Position numbers and translations under genes: made by a program | Assembly (NCBI GenBank): GCA_902783825.1 | Contig: CACZSJ010000118.1 | Coordinates: 1 to 10,238 of the forward strand | DNA: 10,238 bases | Reading direction: 5' to 3' | From: Oscillospiraceae bacterium | GTDB taxonomy: Bacteria > Bacillota > Clostridia > Oscillospirales > Oscillospiraceae | The notes under the pieces: generated by a model | What the model was told of the DNA's origin: nothing | Seen by the model: only the letters and a program-made list of their open reading frames with translations | Database searches by the model: none | Part shown: positions 1-5,926 of the stretch, piece after piece | Layout: every line of letters starts with the position of its first letter | Numbering within the stretch: the stretch's first letter is position 1

Positions 1-267
1 GATTATCAGGTAAGGCATTTCAAAGAACAGCTGTTTACAGGATATGATGTTACAGAGTTCGAGGGACTTTTTCACGAGAAACCTGTCGAATGGATCACAA
101 CAGCAGGTGTGGACGGATTGATAGAGCCCATCGAAAAGCGTCCTGACTTTTCTATGACCGACGAGGAGTTTGAAGCTCTTACTAAATGGTATCTGAATTT
201 TTCTGAAAAGCGGGAGCTATTAGGGGCGACAAGTCATCTCCTGTATATCTGCCGCAAGCATGCATAA
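1..267 (+). CDS. Class I SAM-dependent methyltransferase-like protein, C-terminal part (5' truncated)
   Basis: An open frame enters from the left edge in frame 1 and stops at TAA 265-267, giving the last 88 residues. The end FSEKRELLGATSHLLYICRK resembles the closing beta-strands of small class I SAM-dependent methyltransferases, in which the last strand reads roughly hhLYhCrK. The Rossmann core and SAM-binding motifs lie outside the window, so substrate and exact family cannot be stated. GC is about 44%, against about 60% in most genes to the right, and codons are more AT-rich, so this gene may have been acquired separately. There is 86 bp between its stop and the next start, with no clear terminator. 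The frame is sure because of its length and protein-like composition; the family call is a similarity judgement from the C-terminus only. Confidence 0.6.
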   Translation, partial: DYQVRHFKEQLFTGYDVTEFEGLFHEKPVEWITTAGVDGLIEPIEKRPDFSMTDEEFEALTKWYLNFSEKRELLGATSHLLYICRKHA

Positions 268-353
268 AGGATAGACATCGTTCACTTGTCGATTTGTTTC
301 TGTATCGGCAATACATTGACGCGTTCTGCGCCTTAGAGAAAGGATCTGCTGCC

Positions 354-749
354 ATGAAATTTTTGGACGACGCCTGGTATCAGGCTCATGTGGAAAAAAT
401 CCATCAGGTCTTCGCCGTGCCGGGCAGCCTGAACACCCAGCTGGTGGAGGTCTACCGAAACGTCTGGGGTGAGGTCGGTCACACCAGATGGATCAAATAC
501 GTGGTGGAAAACACCATGATTCAGGAAATCACCCGGGGCGAAGGGGAAGACACCGTGCCTCAGGCCGCTTTCCGCTGCTTTGGGGACTACCGCAGCTACG
601 TCTCCGTCTGTCAGCGAAAGCTGGATCCCAAACTGGGCATCCTGGGCGGCGTGTTCAAGCTGGAAGGCGGGGTCATGGCCGCCATGCCCCTGCTGCCCAC
701 CTACGACAAGCTCACCGCCTGCAAGCGCCTGGAGGGTACGGAGTTTTAG
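354..749 (+). CDS. Small SCP2 sterol-binding-domain-like protein (131 aa)
   Basis: This is a soluble protein of 131 residues with no signal peptide or membrane segment. Residues 71-115 read as a conserved aromatic/charged stretch (FRCFGDYRSY), then KLDPKLGILGGVFKLEGG, then AAMPLLPTYDKL. That layout matches the end of SCP2-type lipid-binding domains: a glycine-containing strand, a KL.G turn and a closing amphipathic helix over the hydrophobic tunnel. The length also fits a single SCP2 domain. Such stand-alone bacterial proteins presumably bind hydrophobic ligands; the ligand is unknown. I chose ATG 354 because AGAAAGGA at 337-344 sits at normal ribosome-site distance. The frame is also open upstream from a TTG at 294, but that start has no ribosome site and the extra residues are not domain-like. 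Family assignment is moderate. Confidence 0.6.
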   Translation: MKFLDDAWYQAHVEKIHQVFAVPGSLNTQLVEVYRNVWGEVGHTRWIKYVVENTMIQEITRGEGEDTVPQAAFRCFGDYRSYVSVCQRKLDPKLGILGGVFKLEGGVMAAMPLLPTYDKLTACKRLEGTEF

Positions 750-1064
750 TCTGCCCCGCACATCCCCACATTCCAAGAAAATGTCGGAGCGCTCGGTGTG
801 GCCCAGGAGGACATGAGTGTTTCTTTGACGGGATTGTTAATCTTTTGTCTAAAATTTTTGATAATTTGCACGAAATGTCAAGTCGATATTTGTCCGCTCT
901 TCCCCGTCGAAATTGGGCTACGGCGGCAAAAGCACGGATATGGGGGGCTTTTCCTGCCTCGGTCACAAGATTTTGTGCCCCTTACGGCCCCCTCACATTG
1001 TGCAAATTCGCCAGTTGTCGTCGAAAAGTCCGTTTTATTCTATCTAATCTTTACAAAAAGGGGC
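750..1064. other. AT-rich non-coding region with inverted repeats
   Basis: I see no convincing gene here. Open frames across it have poor start context, odd composition and run into the RNA gene to the right. GC falls locally to about one third (841-900). It holds a 9-bp inverted pair, AATTTGCAC at 863-871 and GTGCAAATT at 1000-1008, and a short palindrome CACAA-gatt-TTGTG at 964-977. A promoter-like TTGACG at 825-830 with TAAAAT at 850-855 has a 19-bp spacer and is weak. The likeliest role is upstream regulatory sequence for the RNA transcribed from about 1100. Confidence 0.5.
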
Positions 1065-1093
1065 TTGACAAACGCGCTTTTTTATAGTATACA
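1065..1093 (+). promoter_or_regulatory. SigA-type promoter of the ncRNA
   Basis: A perfect -35 hexamer TTGACA (1065-1070) is followed by a 17-bp spacer and TATACA (1088-1093). The predicted transcription start is near 1100, directly in front of the structured RNA. No ribosome site with a plausible start codon follows, which supports a non-coding transcript. Confidence 0.8.
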
Positions 1094-1099
1094 TAAACG

Positions 1100-1290
1100 T
1101 AGGAGATGGGCGGCACCCATCGGTGTAATCGGCACCTCAACCCGTGACAGCAAGCAGAGTTTACTTGCGGGCCACCGGCGGCCTTGTAGCCGGACGTTGA
1201 GCGGGCAACGATAATCTTCCTCTGTGTAGATTGAATAACCGGTTGTAAAACAGACTGGATCCGTTTGAGATTCGGTCTGTTTTCTTTTCT
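1100..1290 (+). ncRNA. Stand-alone structured RNA of about 190 nt (possible raiA-type RNA)
   Basis: The region lies between a strong promoter and a strong intrinsic terminator and is packed with short perfect stems. GATGGG 1105-1110 pairs with CCCATC 1116-1121; GGTG 1122-1125 with CACC 1133-1136; GCAAG 1150-1154 with CTTGC 1164-1168; CCGGC 1175-1179 with GCCGG 1189-1193; CGTTG 1195-1199 with CAACG 1206-1210. AGGAGAT 1101-1107 can close the array against 1214-1221 (one bulge), competing with the first hairpin. CCCG 1141-1144 is complementary to CGGG 1202-1205 in the last hairpin loop, a possible pseudoknot. No reading frame fits. A separate promoter for the next gene lies after the terminator, so this is an independent RNA rather than a leader. 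Size, promoter-terminator layout and clostridial host would suit the raiA RNA motif or a 6S-like RNA. I favour raiA on general resemblance only; the class is not proven from sequence alone. Confidence 0.7.
1247..1290 (+). terminator. Intrinsic terminator of the ncRNA
   Basis: AAAACAGAC (1247-1255) pairs perfectly with GTCTGTTTT (1275-1283). The stem extends inward to about 15 pairs with two wobbles (1256-1261 with 1269-1274), and a T-rich tail continues to 1290. This is a strong Rho-independent terminator that separates the RNA from the downstream dehydrogenase gene. Confidence 0.9.
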
Positions 1291-1296
1291 CTCCCG

Positions 1297-1325
1297 TTGA
1301 CGCAGCCGCCTACCTGTAATACAAT
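1297..1325 (+). promoter_or_regulatory. SigA-type promoter of the glycerol-1-phosphate dehydrogenase operon
   Basis: TTGACG (1297-1302), a 17-bp spacer and TACAAT (1320-1325) predict a start near 1332 and a leader of about 26 nt before ATG 1358. It starts only 7 nt after the ncRNA terminator, so the gene has its own promoter and does not depend on read-through from the RNA. Confidence 0.8.
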
Positions 1326-1357
1326 AAGAATACCCTAACACCCAGGAGGTCATGACT

Positions 1358-2614
1358 ATGATTCTTGACTGCTCTTCCTACGCAGGCCCCTGCGTCTGCG
1401 GCAGAACGCATCAGCTGGAAACCCAGCTGGTGGTGGTGGAATACAATGCCATCGCCAAATTTGAACAATACATGCAGCAGGTAGGCCTGGCGGACAAGCG
1501 CCGCGTGGTGGTCTATGACAGCCTCATCTATGAGCTGACCCAGGGCAAGCACATCCGGGCCGACCAGGAGATCGTCCTGCCGGCCCAGGGCCTGCGCTCG
1601 GAGGACGTTCTCATTGAGGAGATGATGACCCGGCTGGACAGGCCCGAGGTCATCGTAGCCTACGGCGCGGGCACAATCATGGACTTTGGCCGCTATCCGG
1701 CCTACAAGCTGGGCATTCCCTTTGTGGCCGTCCCCACGCTGGCCAGCTCCGACGGCTTCACCGCCAGCATCTGCTCGGTGATTCTGCAAGGGCAGAAGAA
1801 GTCCATCCGCATGAAAGCGCCCACGCTGGTGGTGGCCGATCTGGACATCATCCAGGGCGCGCCGGTACGTCTGGTGACCAGCGGCATCAACGACATTTTG
1901 TCCAAATACATCTCCCTGGCCGACTGGAAGATCTCCGCCCTGGTGTCCGGGGAAGACTACTGCCCCATGGTGGCGGGCCTGGCGGAGGACGCCTTGCGCA
2001 TCATGCGACAAGCCGCCGACGAAATGGCCGCCACCGGGCGGATCGACTACGAGGCCATGACCATGGCCCAGATGAAAAGCGGCCTGACCATGCAGCTCTG
2101 GGAGAATTCCCGGGCTGCCTCCGGCGCGGAGCATCTGATGGCCCACCTGGTGGAAATGCATCCGCCCCGCTTTGAAAGCGCCGAGGGCATCCACGGGGAA
2201 TGCGTGGGCGTGGGCACCTATGCCGCGGTGAAGGAATACCACCGCCTGGCGGCGCTTCAGCCCACGGCCAAACCTTTCCAGCCCCTGAGCCGGGACTGGG
2301 TGCTGGAGAAATTTGGTCCCCGCCTGTGCGAGGGAATCCTGGAAGAAAACGCGGAAGACGTGCTGGCCAGCCTGGATCCCCAGCAGGTGGTGGCCCACTG
2401 GCCGGAAATTCAACAAATCATCGCCGACATCCCCTCGCCAGAGGAAATGGAGGCCCTTTACCGGGCTGTGGGCGCCAAATACCTGCCCCAGCACATCGGC
2501 ATCGACCCGGCGCTGGAGGCGGAAATGCTGCCCATCTCCGCCGCTATCCGCAATCGGCTTACTCTGATCCGCCTGTGCCGGATTCTGGATTTTGAGCCCT
2601 CCCAGGCCCGCTGA
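1358..2614 (+). CDS. egsA: sn-glycerol-1-phosphate dehydrogenase (AraM/EgsA type)
   Basis: A 418-residue cytoplasmic NAD(P)-dependent dehydrogenase that reduces dihydroxyacetone phosphate to sn-glycerol-1-phosphate, the glycerol backbone isomer of archaeal lipids. In Bacillus the homologue AraM feeds heptaprenylglyceryl-phosphate synthesis by PcrB. The Rossmann glycine motif GAGTIMD is at 103-109 and the nucleotide/substrate loop with SSDG at 130-133. The family's metal site is complete: Asp179 in GINDILSK, His259 in GAEHLMAH and His279 in GIHGE. Length is that of the bacterial form, longer than the archaeal enzyme of about 350 residues, because of a helical C-terminal extension. ATG 1358 is preferred to ATG 1352 because AGGAGG (1344-1349) is 8 nt from the former and only 2 from the latter. 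The DJ-1 gene follows after 61 bp without a visible promoter. Function is firm at family level; the lipid product in this organism is unknown. Confidence 0.9.
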   Translation: MILDCSSYAGPCVCGRTHQLETQLVVVEYNAIAKFEQYMQQVGLADKRRVVVYDSLIYELTQGKHIRADQEIVLPAQGLRSEDVLIEEMMTRLDRPEVIVAYGAGTIMDFGRYPAYKLGIPFVAVPTLASSDGFTASICSVILQGQKKSIRMKAPTLVVADLDIIQGAPVRLVTSGINDILSKYISLADWKISALVSGEDYCPMVAGLAEDALRIMRQAADEMAATGRIDYEAMTMAQMKSGLTMQLWENSRAASGAEHLMAHLVEMHPPRFESAEGIHGECVGVGTYAAVKEYHRLAALQPTAKPFQPLSRDWVLEKFGPRLCEGILEENAEDVLASLDPQQVVAHWPEIQQIIADIPSPEEMEALYRAVGAKYLPQHIGIDPALEAEMLPISAAIRNRLTLIRLCRILDFEPSQAR

Positions 2615-2675
2615 GCGCCTCGCGGCGGCATCTCGGCGCTGCCCTGCAAGGCACGCCGGCAGAAAGGAAACGACC

Positions 2676-3221
2676 ATGAAACATACTGCCCTGATTCTGG
2701 CGGAGGGCTTTGAGGAAATCGAGGCCCTTACGGTGGTGGACCTGCTGCGGCGGGCCCAAATCGACTGTCAAATGCTCTCCCTGGCGGATACCCAATCCGT
2801 CACCGGCAGCCACGGCATCACCGTCCTGGCGGACGGCGCCTTTTCCCAGGCGGATTTCACCGCCTTTGACGGGCTGATCCTCCCTGGCGGGCCCGGCACC
2901 CAGCGTCTGGCCGCTCATCGGAAGCTGCAGGATCTGCTGCAGGCCTTTCAGGCCGACGGCAAGCTCACCGCCGCCATCTGCGCAGCGCCCACGGTGCTGG
3001 CCCAGGCCGGACTGCTTGCGGACAAACGGGCCGTCTGCTTTCCCGGCATGGAGGATCGGCTCACCGGCGCCCGGGTAGAACGGCAGCCCACTGTCACCGA
3101 TGGCAGCGTGATCACCGGTCGCGCCGCCGGCGCCGCCGTCCCCTTCGCCCTGGCGATCGTTGCCTATTTCCAAGGCGCCGAAGAAGCGCAAGCCCTGGCC
3201 CAGCGAATCGTCTATCCCTGA
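2676..3221 (+). CDS. DJ-1/PfpI family protein (DJ-1 clade)
   Basis: A 181-residue cytoplasmic protein of the DJ-1/PfpI flavodoxin-like superfamily. The DJ-1 clade signatures are present: Glu16 in the opening AEGFEEIEA, matching the Glu that activates the nucleophile; the LILPGGPGT turn at 67-75; and the nucleophile-elbow cysteine Cys102 in AAICAAPTVLA. The C-terminal half has the usual VITGRAAGAA segment. Members are credited with glyoxalase III or protein/nucleotide deglycase activity and oxidative-stress protection, and the exact activity varies and is disputed in places. Length is typical (180-190). ATG 2676 follows AAAGGAA at 2663-2669. It lies 61 bp after the G1P dehydrogenase with no promoter or terminator between, so the two are probably co-transcribed. 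A shared link to triose-phosphate or methylglyoxal metabolism is tempting but is only inference. Confidence 0.88.
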   Translation: MKHTALILAEGFEEIEALTVVDLLRRAQIDCQMLSLADTQSVTGSHGITVLADGAFSQADFTAFDGLILPGGPGTQRLAAHRKLQDLLQAFQADGKLTAAICAAPTVLAQAGLLADKRAVCFPGMEDRLTGARVERQPTVTDGSVITGRAAGAAVPFALAIVAYFQGAEEAQALAQRIVYP

Positions 3222-3262
3222 GGCTTTTGTGACTTTTTCACTTTTCTTTCCTCCGCCCCTGT

Positions 3263-3270
3263 GCTATACT
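3263..3270 (+). promoter_or_regulatory. Extended -10 promoter of the superoxide reductase gene
   Basis: TGCTATACT forms an extended -10 element (TG at 3262-3263, TATACT at 3265-3270). The -35 position 17 bp upstream (about 3242-3247, TTTTCT) is poor, as is common for extended -10 promoters. The start would be near 3277, leaving a leader of about 56 nt that carries the ribosome site GGAGGGG at 3321-3327. Confidence 0.55.
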
Positions 3271-3332
3271 CAAATCAGCCACAAAGCCACGGCTCGGCGC
3301 GCCGTGAACATCATACAAACGGAGGGGTTCTT

Positions 3333-3692
3333 ATGAAATTCTACAAATGCAAGGATTGCGGCAGCATCGTCATTTTGGATCAAGAGGCCTGCTGCGGCAG
3401 CAACAGAGAAGAGCTGGTCCCCAACACCACCGATGCCGCCGGGGAAAAGCACGTCCCCGTCGTCCAGATTGAGGGCAACAAGGTCCGGGTCTGCGTAGGC
3501 TCCGTGGAGCATCCCATGCTGCCCGCCCACTTCATCCAGTGGGTCGTGCTGGAAACCAGCACCGGCTATCAGAAGAAGACGCTGACCCCGGAGCAGAAGC
3601 CCTGCGCCGACTTCGTGTTGGCCGAGGGCGAAAAGGTTCTCGCCGCCTACGAGTACTGCAATCTCCACGGGCTCTGGAAAGCAGAGGTCTAA
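3333..3692 (+). CDS. Desulfoferrodoxin-family superoxide reductase with compact N-terminal rubredoxin-like domain
   Basis: A 119-residue cytoplasmic iron protein that reduces superoxide to hydrogen peroxide without making oxygen, a typical anaerobe defence. The catalytic Fe(His4Cys) centre is complete: His40 in GEKHVP, His60 in VEHPM, His66 in PAHFIQW, Cys109 and His112 in CNLHG. The active-site Glu38-Lys39 pair is also present. The N-terminal desulforedoxin-like domain has Cys6, Cys9, Cys20 and Cys21, so a second FeCys4 site is likely, but there are only 10 residues between the pairs, fewer than the 15 I know from classical two-iron enzymes. ATG 3333 is set by GGAGGGG at 3321-3327; the open frame further upstream overlaps the promoter. 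The gene stands alone between its promoter and a terminator. Electron donor (rubredoxin or other) is not encoded nearby. Confidence 0.92.
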   Translation: MKFYKCKDCGSIVILDQEACCGSNREELVPNTTDAAGEKHVPVVQIEGNKVRVCVGSVEHPMLPAHFIQWVVLETSTGYQKKTLTPEQKPCADFVLAEGEKVLAAYEYCNLHGLWKAEV

Positions 3693-3721
3693 GCGCAAAC
3701 CAACTGCACATGGAACGCTGA

Positions 3722-3766
3722 AAGGGACGCTCAAACGAGCGTCCCTTGGCTTGTTTTCCGTTTTTT
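3722..3766 (+). terminator. Intrinsic terminator after the superoxide reductase gene
   Basis: AAGGGACGCT (3722-3731) and AGCGTCCCTT (3738-3747) form a perfect 10-bp stem with a 6-nt loop, followed by two T runs at 3751-3757 and 3761-3766. It lies between convergent genes. On the minus strand no T run follows the stem, so it probably works mainly for the plus-strand gene, though the hairpin also lies just past the end of tcdA. Confidence 0.85.
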
Positions 3767-3771
3767 CGTCC

Positions 3772-4494
3772 TCAGTCTCCGCCGGGCACGCCGCTGAGAT
3801 CCTTCACTACCTCTGCCGCCAGAAGCAGGCCCGCCACCGATGGCACAAAGGCGGTGGAACCCGGCGTAGGCTTGCCGGCGGTGGTCTCCTCCGTCTCGCC
3901 CTCCGGTCGCCGCGGCGTCTCCGGTGAATAGACCACCTTCAGCCGGGTGATTCCCCGCTTGCGGCACTCCTTGCGCATAATCCGGGCCAGAGGGCAGTTC
4001 TCCGTTTCATACAGATCCGCCACCCGCAGCAGGCTCGGATCCAGCTTGTTCCCAGCGCCCATAGCGGATATGATGGGCGTCCCCACCGCCTGAGCCTGCC
4101 GGATCAGCGCCAGTTTGCCGCTGACCGTGTCGATGGCGTCCACCACATAGTCGTAGTCGCGAAAGTCAAACTGTGTCTCGTTCTCCGGCAGATAAAAGCA
4201 CTTGTATGTGCGCACCGCGCAGGCGGGATTGATGTCCGCCGCCCGCTCTCGGGCCACTTCCACCTTGTCCCGTCCCAGGCTCCGGCGAGTCGCCAGGATC
4301 TGCCGGTTGAGATTGCTGGAGTTGATCACGTCGTGATCCACCAGATCCAGCGCCCCGATCCCGGAGCGCAGCAGCGCCTCCAGCACATAGCCGCCCACAC
4401 CCCCCAGGCCGAAGATCGCCACCCGGGACGCAGCCAATCTCTCCATGGCCGCCGGGCCATAGAGCAGCTCCATTCTTACAAAGGCTTCGTTCAT
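3772..4494 (-). CDS. tcdA: tRNA threonylcarbamoyladenosine dehydratase TcdA (ThiF/E1-like)
   Basis: A 240-residue cytoplasmic E1-like enzyme. TcdA uses ATP to cyclise t6A37 of ANN-decoding tRNAs to ct6A. The ATP-binding loop GLGGVGG is at 29-35, the SSNLNRQ motif with its Arg64 at 59-65, and the DAID segment at 119-122. Family hallmarks SAMGAGNKLDP (143-153), CPLARIMRKE (167-176), KVVYSPE (186-192) and GSTAFVPSVAGL (212-223) separate TcdA from ThiF, MoeB and HesA proteins. Length is close to the usual 240-270. The start ATG (complement of 4492-4494) has GGAG 8 nt upstream (complement of 4503-4506). It is the second gene of a minus-strand pair, 57 bp after the FUSC/HAD-like gene, and presumably uses the promoter at 5877-5905. 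In E. coli the partner sulfur-transfer proteins are CsdA/CsdE; none is visible here. Confidence 0.92.
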   Translation of the reverse strand: MNEAFVRMELLYGPAAMERLAASRVAIFGLGGVGGYVLEALLRSGIGALDLVDHDVINSSNLNRQILATRRSLGRDKVEVARERAADINPACAVRTYKCFYLPENETQFDFRDYDYVVDAIDTVSGKLALIRQAQAVGTPIISAMGAGNKLDPSLLRVADLYETENCPLARIMRKECRKRGITRLKVVYSPETPRRPEGETEETTAGKPTPGSTAFVPSVAGLLLAAEVVKDLSGVPGGD

Positions 4495-4524
4495 GATCCT
4501 GTCTCCGTTCTGTTCGCCTGTTGG

Positions 4525-4553
4525 GATTTTCCGGCCGCTCGCCGGGGAAAATC
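4525..4553 (-). other. Intercistronic hairpin between the FUSC/HAD-like gene and tcdA
   Basis: Read on the minus strand, GATTTTCC and GGAAAATC form an 8-bp stem (4546-4553 with 4525-4532), capped by GGC/GCC with a 2-nt bulge. It overlaps the stop codon of the upstream gene. The sequence after it is CCCAAC rather than T-rich, so it is more likely an mRNA-stability or weak attenuation element than a true terminator. Confidence 0.45.
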
Positions 4554-5850
4554 ACAGGCGGAAAATGGTTCGCCAGCAGCGAAAGTCCACCGGCTCGAAG
4601 CGCCGTTTCACTTCCTTCACCAGCAGATCCCGATCCGCGTTCTCAATGTATACGTCATACTTGCCCGGGATGCTGCCGAAGGTCACCGTCTCCCGGGTGC
4701 CCATCAGCTGCTCCAGATAGCGGAGCATGGTCTCCCGCTTGGTGTTCACCTCGTAAATCTTCAAAAACCAGTAGCCCGGAACCTCCGACTGGTCCATCAC
4801 CACCCGATATTCCCCGATCCAGGACTGGGTCATCAGCCGCTCATGGGCGCTCTCAATCCGTTCCTGGGTATCCAGGATCAACAGATAGACCATGTGGGTG
4901 TAGTCCTCAGCGCCGCTGTGAATAAAGTTCCGATAGGGGGAGCTGCGCTTGCGCTCAAAAAGCTGGCGCATCCCCTCGTTGGCCAGATCCTCGTAGCCGA
5001 TTACCAGCAGGTTTTCCCGGATGCTGTTGGAAAACCAACCCAGATCTTCGCTCCTGGCCCAGTCTATGATCCGCCTGGCCTGTGTCTCCGTCATGGGCAG
5101 AGAGCGCAGGTACTCCAGGCTGTTCATGTCATAAAGGGCAGCGCCATCCATGGTGATAATGGGATAGCGCAGTTTCACCCCCTGCAGCAGCTCCCGTACC
5201 GAGGCCTGAGACTGGCTGGTGGACAGGGTAAACTTGGCCCCGTCCTCCAGCAGCCGGTTCAGCTCCACCTTGGAATAAGGGGAGAGCTGGTGGTTACGGC
5301 CCAAGATGGTGTCGATCACGCTGGAGGCGTACAGCACGTCCGTGTTTCTCTGCCGGGGCAGCTGGATGCGATTGACCAGCTCCGCCAGACCCACGCCCAG
5401 CACCGTGTCGATCAGCCGGTACAGGGTGTGGAGATAGGGGTTGGCGCCCTCGTCCAGGCCGACGGTCACCGAGAGAAAGACCACCGCGGCAAAGCCGGCA
5501 TGCTCCGTAGCGTGCAGCAACACCGTGGAATAGATTACCACGCCTGTCAGCAGGCCCAGCAACAGATAATTCAGCTGCTGTCCCAGCACACCCGCGCCGA
5601 TCAGCTGCTGCTCCGCCAGCCGCACCAGCAGACCCCAGAAGGCTCCGATCAGCGTGCCGATCACTCTCTTGACGCCTTCCTCGTTCATATCCTTGTTGTA
5701 AGGCTTGATGCACTGCAGCGCGGCGATCAGCGAGAAAAAGAGGATGCCGTGGCGGCCGCGCAGCTCGTACACGACAAAACAAAGCCAAATCACCACTACG
5801 CTGCGCACGATCCGCTGTCCCGGAATCGGCAGCCTGACACTCTGCTTCAT
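4552..5850 (-). CDS. FUSC/aromatic acid exporter-type membrane domain fused to a degenerate HAD-IIB (Cof-like) domain
   Basis: A 432-residue protein in two parts. Residues 1-165 carry about six hydrophobic helices (roughly 13-30, 36-48, 62-80, 94-112, 117-131, 142-160) with FUSC/ArAE-type signatures KRVIGTLIGAFWG and YRLIDTVLGVGLAELVN. Residues 171-425 follow the Cof-type HAD-IIB fold: NRLLEDGAKFTLSTSQSQAS, then PIITMDGAALYD, a cap region (245-345) and a closing TFGSIPGKYD. The catalytic residues are lost. Where HAD enzymes have SDLDGTLL this protein has SSVIDTIL (176-183), so the nucleophile Asp is Ser177 and the acid Asp is Ile179. The motif II Arg is Gln213, and the motif IV Asp is Ser393. 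Lys371 of motif III remains. I infer an inner-membrane protein with a cytoplasmic, non-catalytic sensor or ligand-binding HAD domain; the substrate is unknown. GGAGG (complement of 5856-5860) sets the start. It is first in an operon with tcdA. Confidence 0.82.
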   Translation of the reverse strand: MKQSVRLPIPGQRIVRSVVVIWLCFVVYELRGRHGILFFSLIAALQCIKPYNKDMNEEGVKRVIGTLIGAFWGLLVRLAEQQLIGAGVLGQQLNYLLLGLLTGVVIYSTVLLHATEHAGFAAVVFLSVTVGLDEGANPYLHTLYRLIDTVLGVGLAELVNRIQLPRQRNTDVLYASSVIDTILGRNHQLSPYSKVELNRLLEDGAKFTLSTSQSQASVRELLQGVKLRYPIITMDGAALYDMNSLEYLRSLPMTETQARRIIDWARSEDLGWFSNSIRENLLVIGYEDLANEGMRQLFERKRSSPYRNFIHSGAEDYTHMVYLLILDTQERIESAHERLMTQSWIGEYRVVMDQSEVPGYWFLKIYEVNTKRETMLRYLEQLMGTRETVTFGSIPGKYDVYIENADRDLLVKEVKRRFEPVDFRCWRTIFRL

Positions 5851-5876
5851 AGCACCCTCCTTTGCGGTTTTTGCCC

Positions 5877-5905
5877 AGTATACCCCCGCTTTTGCCGGAA
5901 AGCAA
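5877..5905 (-). promoter_or_regulatory. SigA-type promoter of the FUSC/HAD-tcdA operon
   Basis: On the minus strand TTGCTT (complement of 5900-5905), a 17-bp spacer and TATACT (complement of 5877-5882) predict a start near 5870. The short leader of about 20 nt contains the ribosome site GGAGGG before ATG 5850. Confidence 0.75.
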
Positions 5906-5926
5906 GCCCTTTCGCCTGAGAAACCG

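Noticed and set aside
294..353. Upstream TTG start for the SCP2-like gene
   Set aside because: No ribosome site precedes it, and AGAAAGGA fits ATG 354 well.
825..855. Promoter TTGACG...TAAAAT
   Set aside because: The spacer is 19 bp and nothing obvious starts downstream; too weak to list.
798..1214. 138-codon open frame in the 750-1290 gap
   Set aside because: The best start (ATG 813) has AGGAGG only 2 nt away, the protein has no recognisable features, and the frame runs into the structured RNA past its promoter.
1100..1290. Cobalamin, ZTP, SRP, RNase P or tmRNA
   Set aside because: None of the conserved core sequences of these RNAs that I know is present.
1100..1357. Riboswitch or attenuator leader of the G1P dehydrogenase
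   Set aside because: A good independent promoter (1297-1325) lies after the terminator, and I could not find a convincing antiterminator pairing. It stays possible only as a secondary mode.
2615..2675. Possible terminator between the G1P dehydrogenase and DJ-1 genes
   Set aside because: There are GC-rich complementary bits (AGCGCC/GGCGCT) but no T run, so read-through is expected.
1310..2677. Long minus-strand open frame opposite the G1P dehydrogenase
   Set aside because: It is an antisense shadow of a well-supported gene in GC-rich DNA, His/Gly/Gln-rich and without any family motif.
4333..5919. 528-codon plus-strand open frame opposite tcdA and the FUSC/HAD-like gene
   Set aside because: Composition is dominated by His, Gln and Leu, it spans two genuine minus-strand genes and an intergenic hairpin, and it has no motif.
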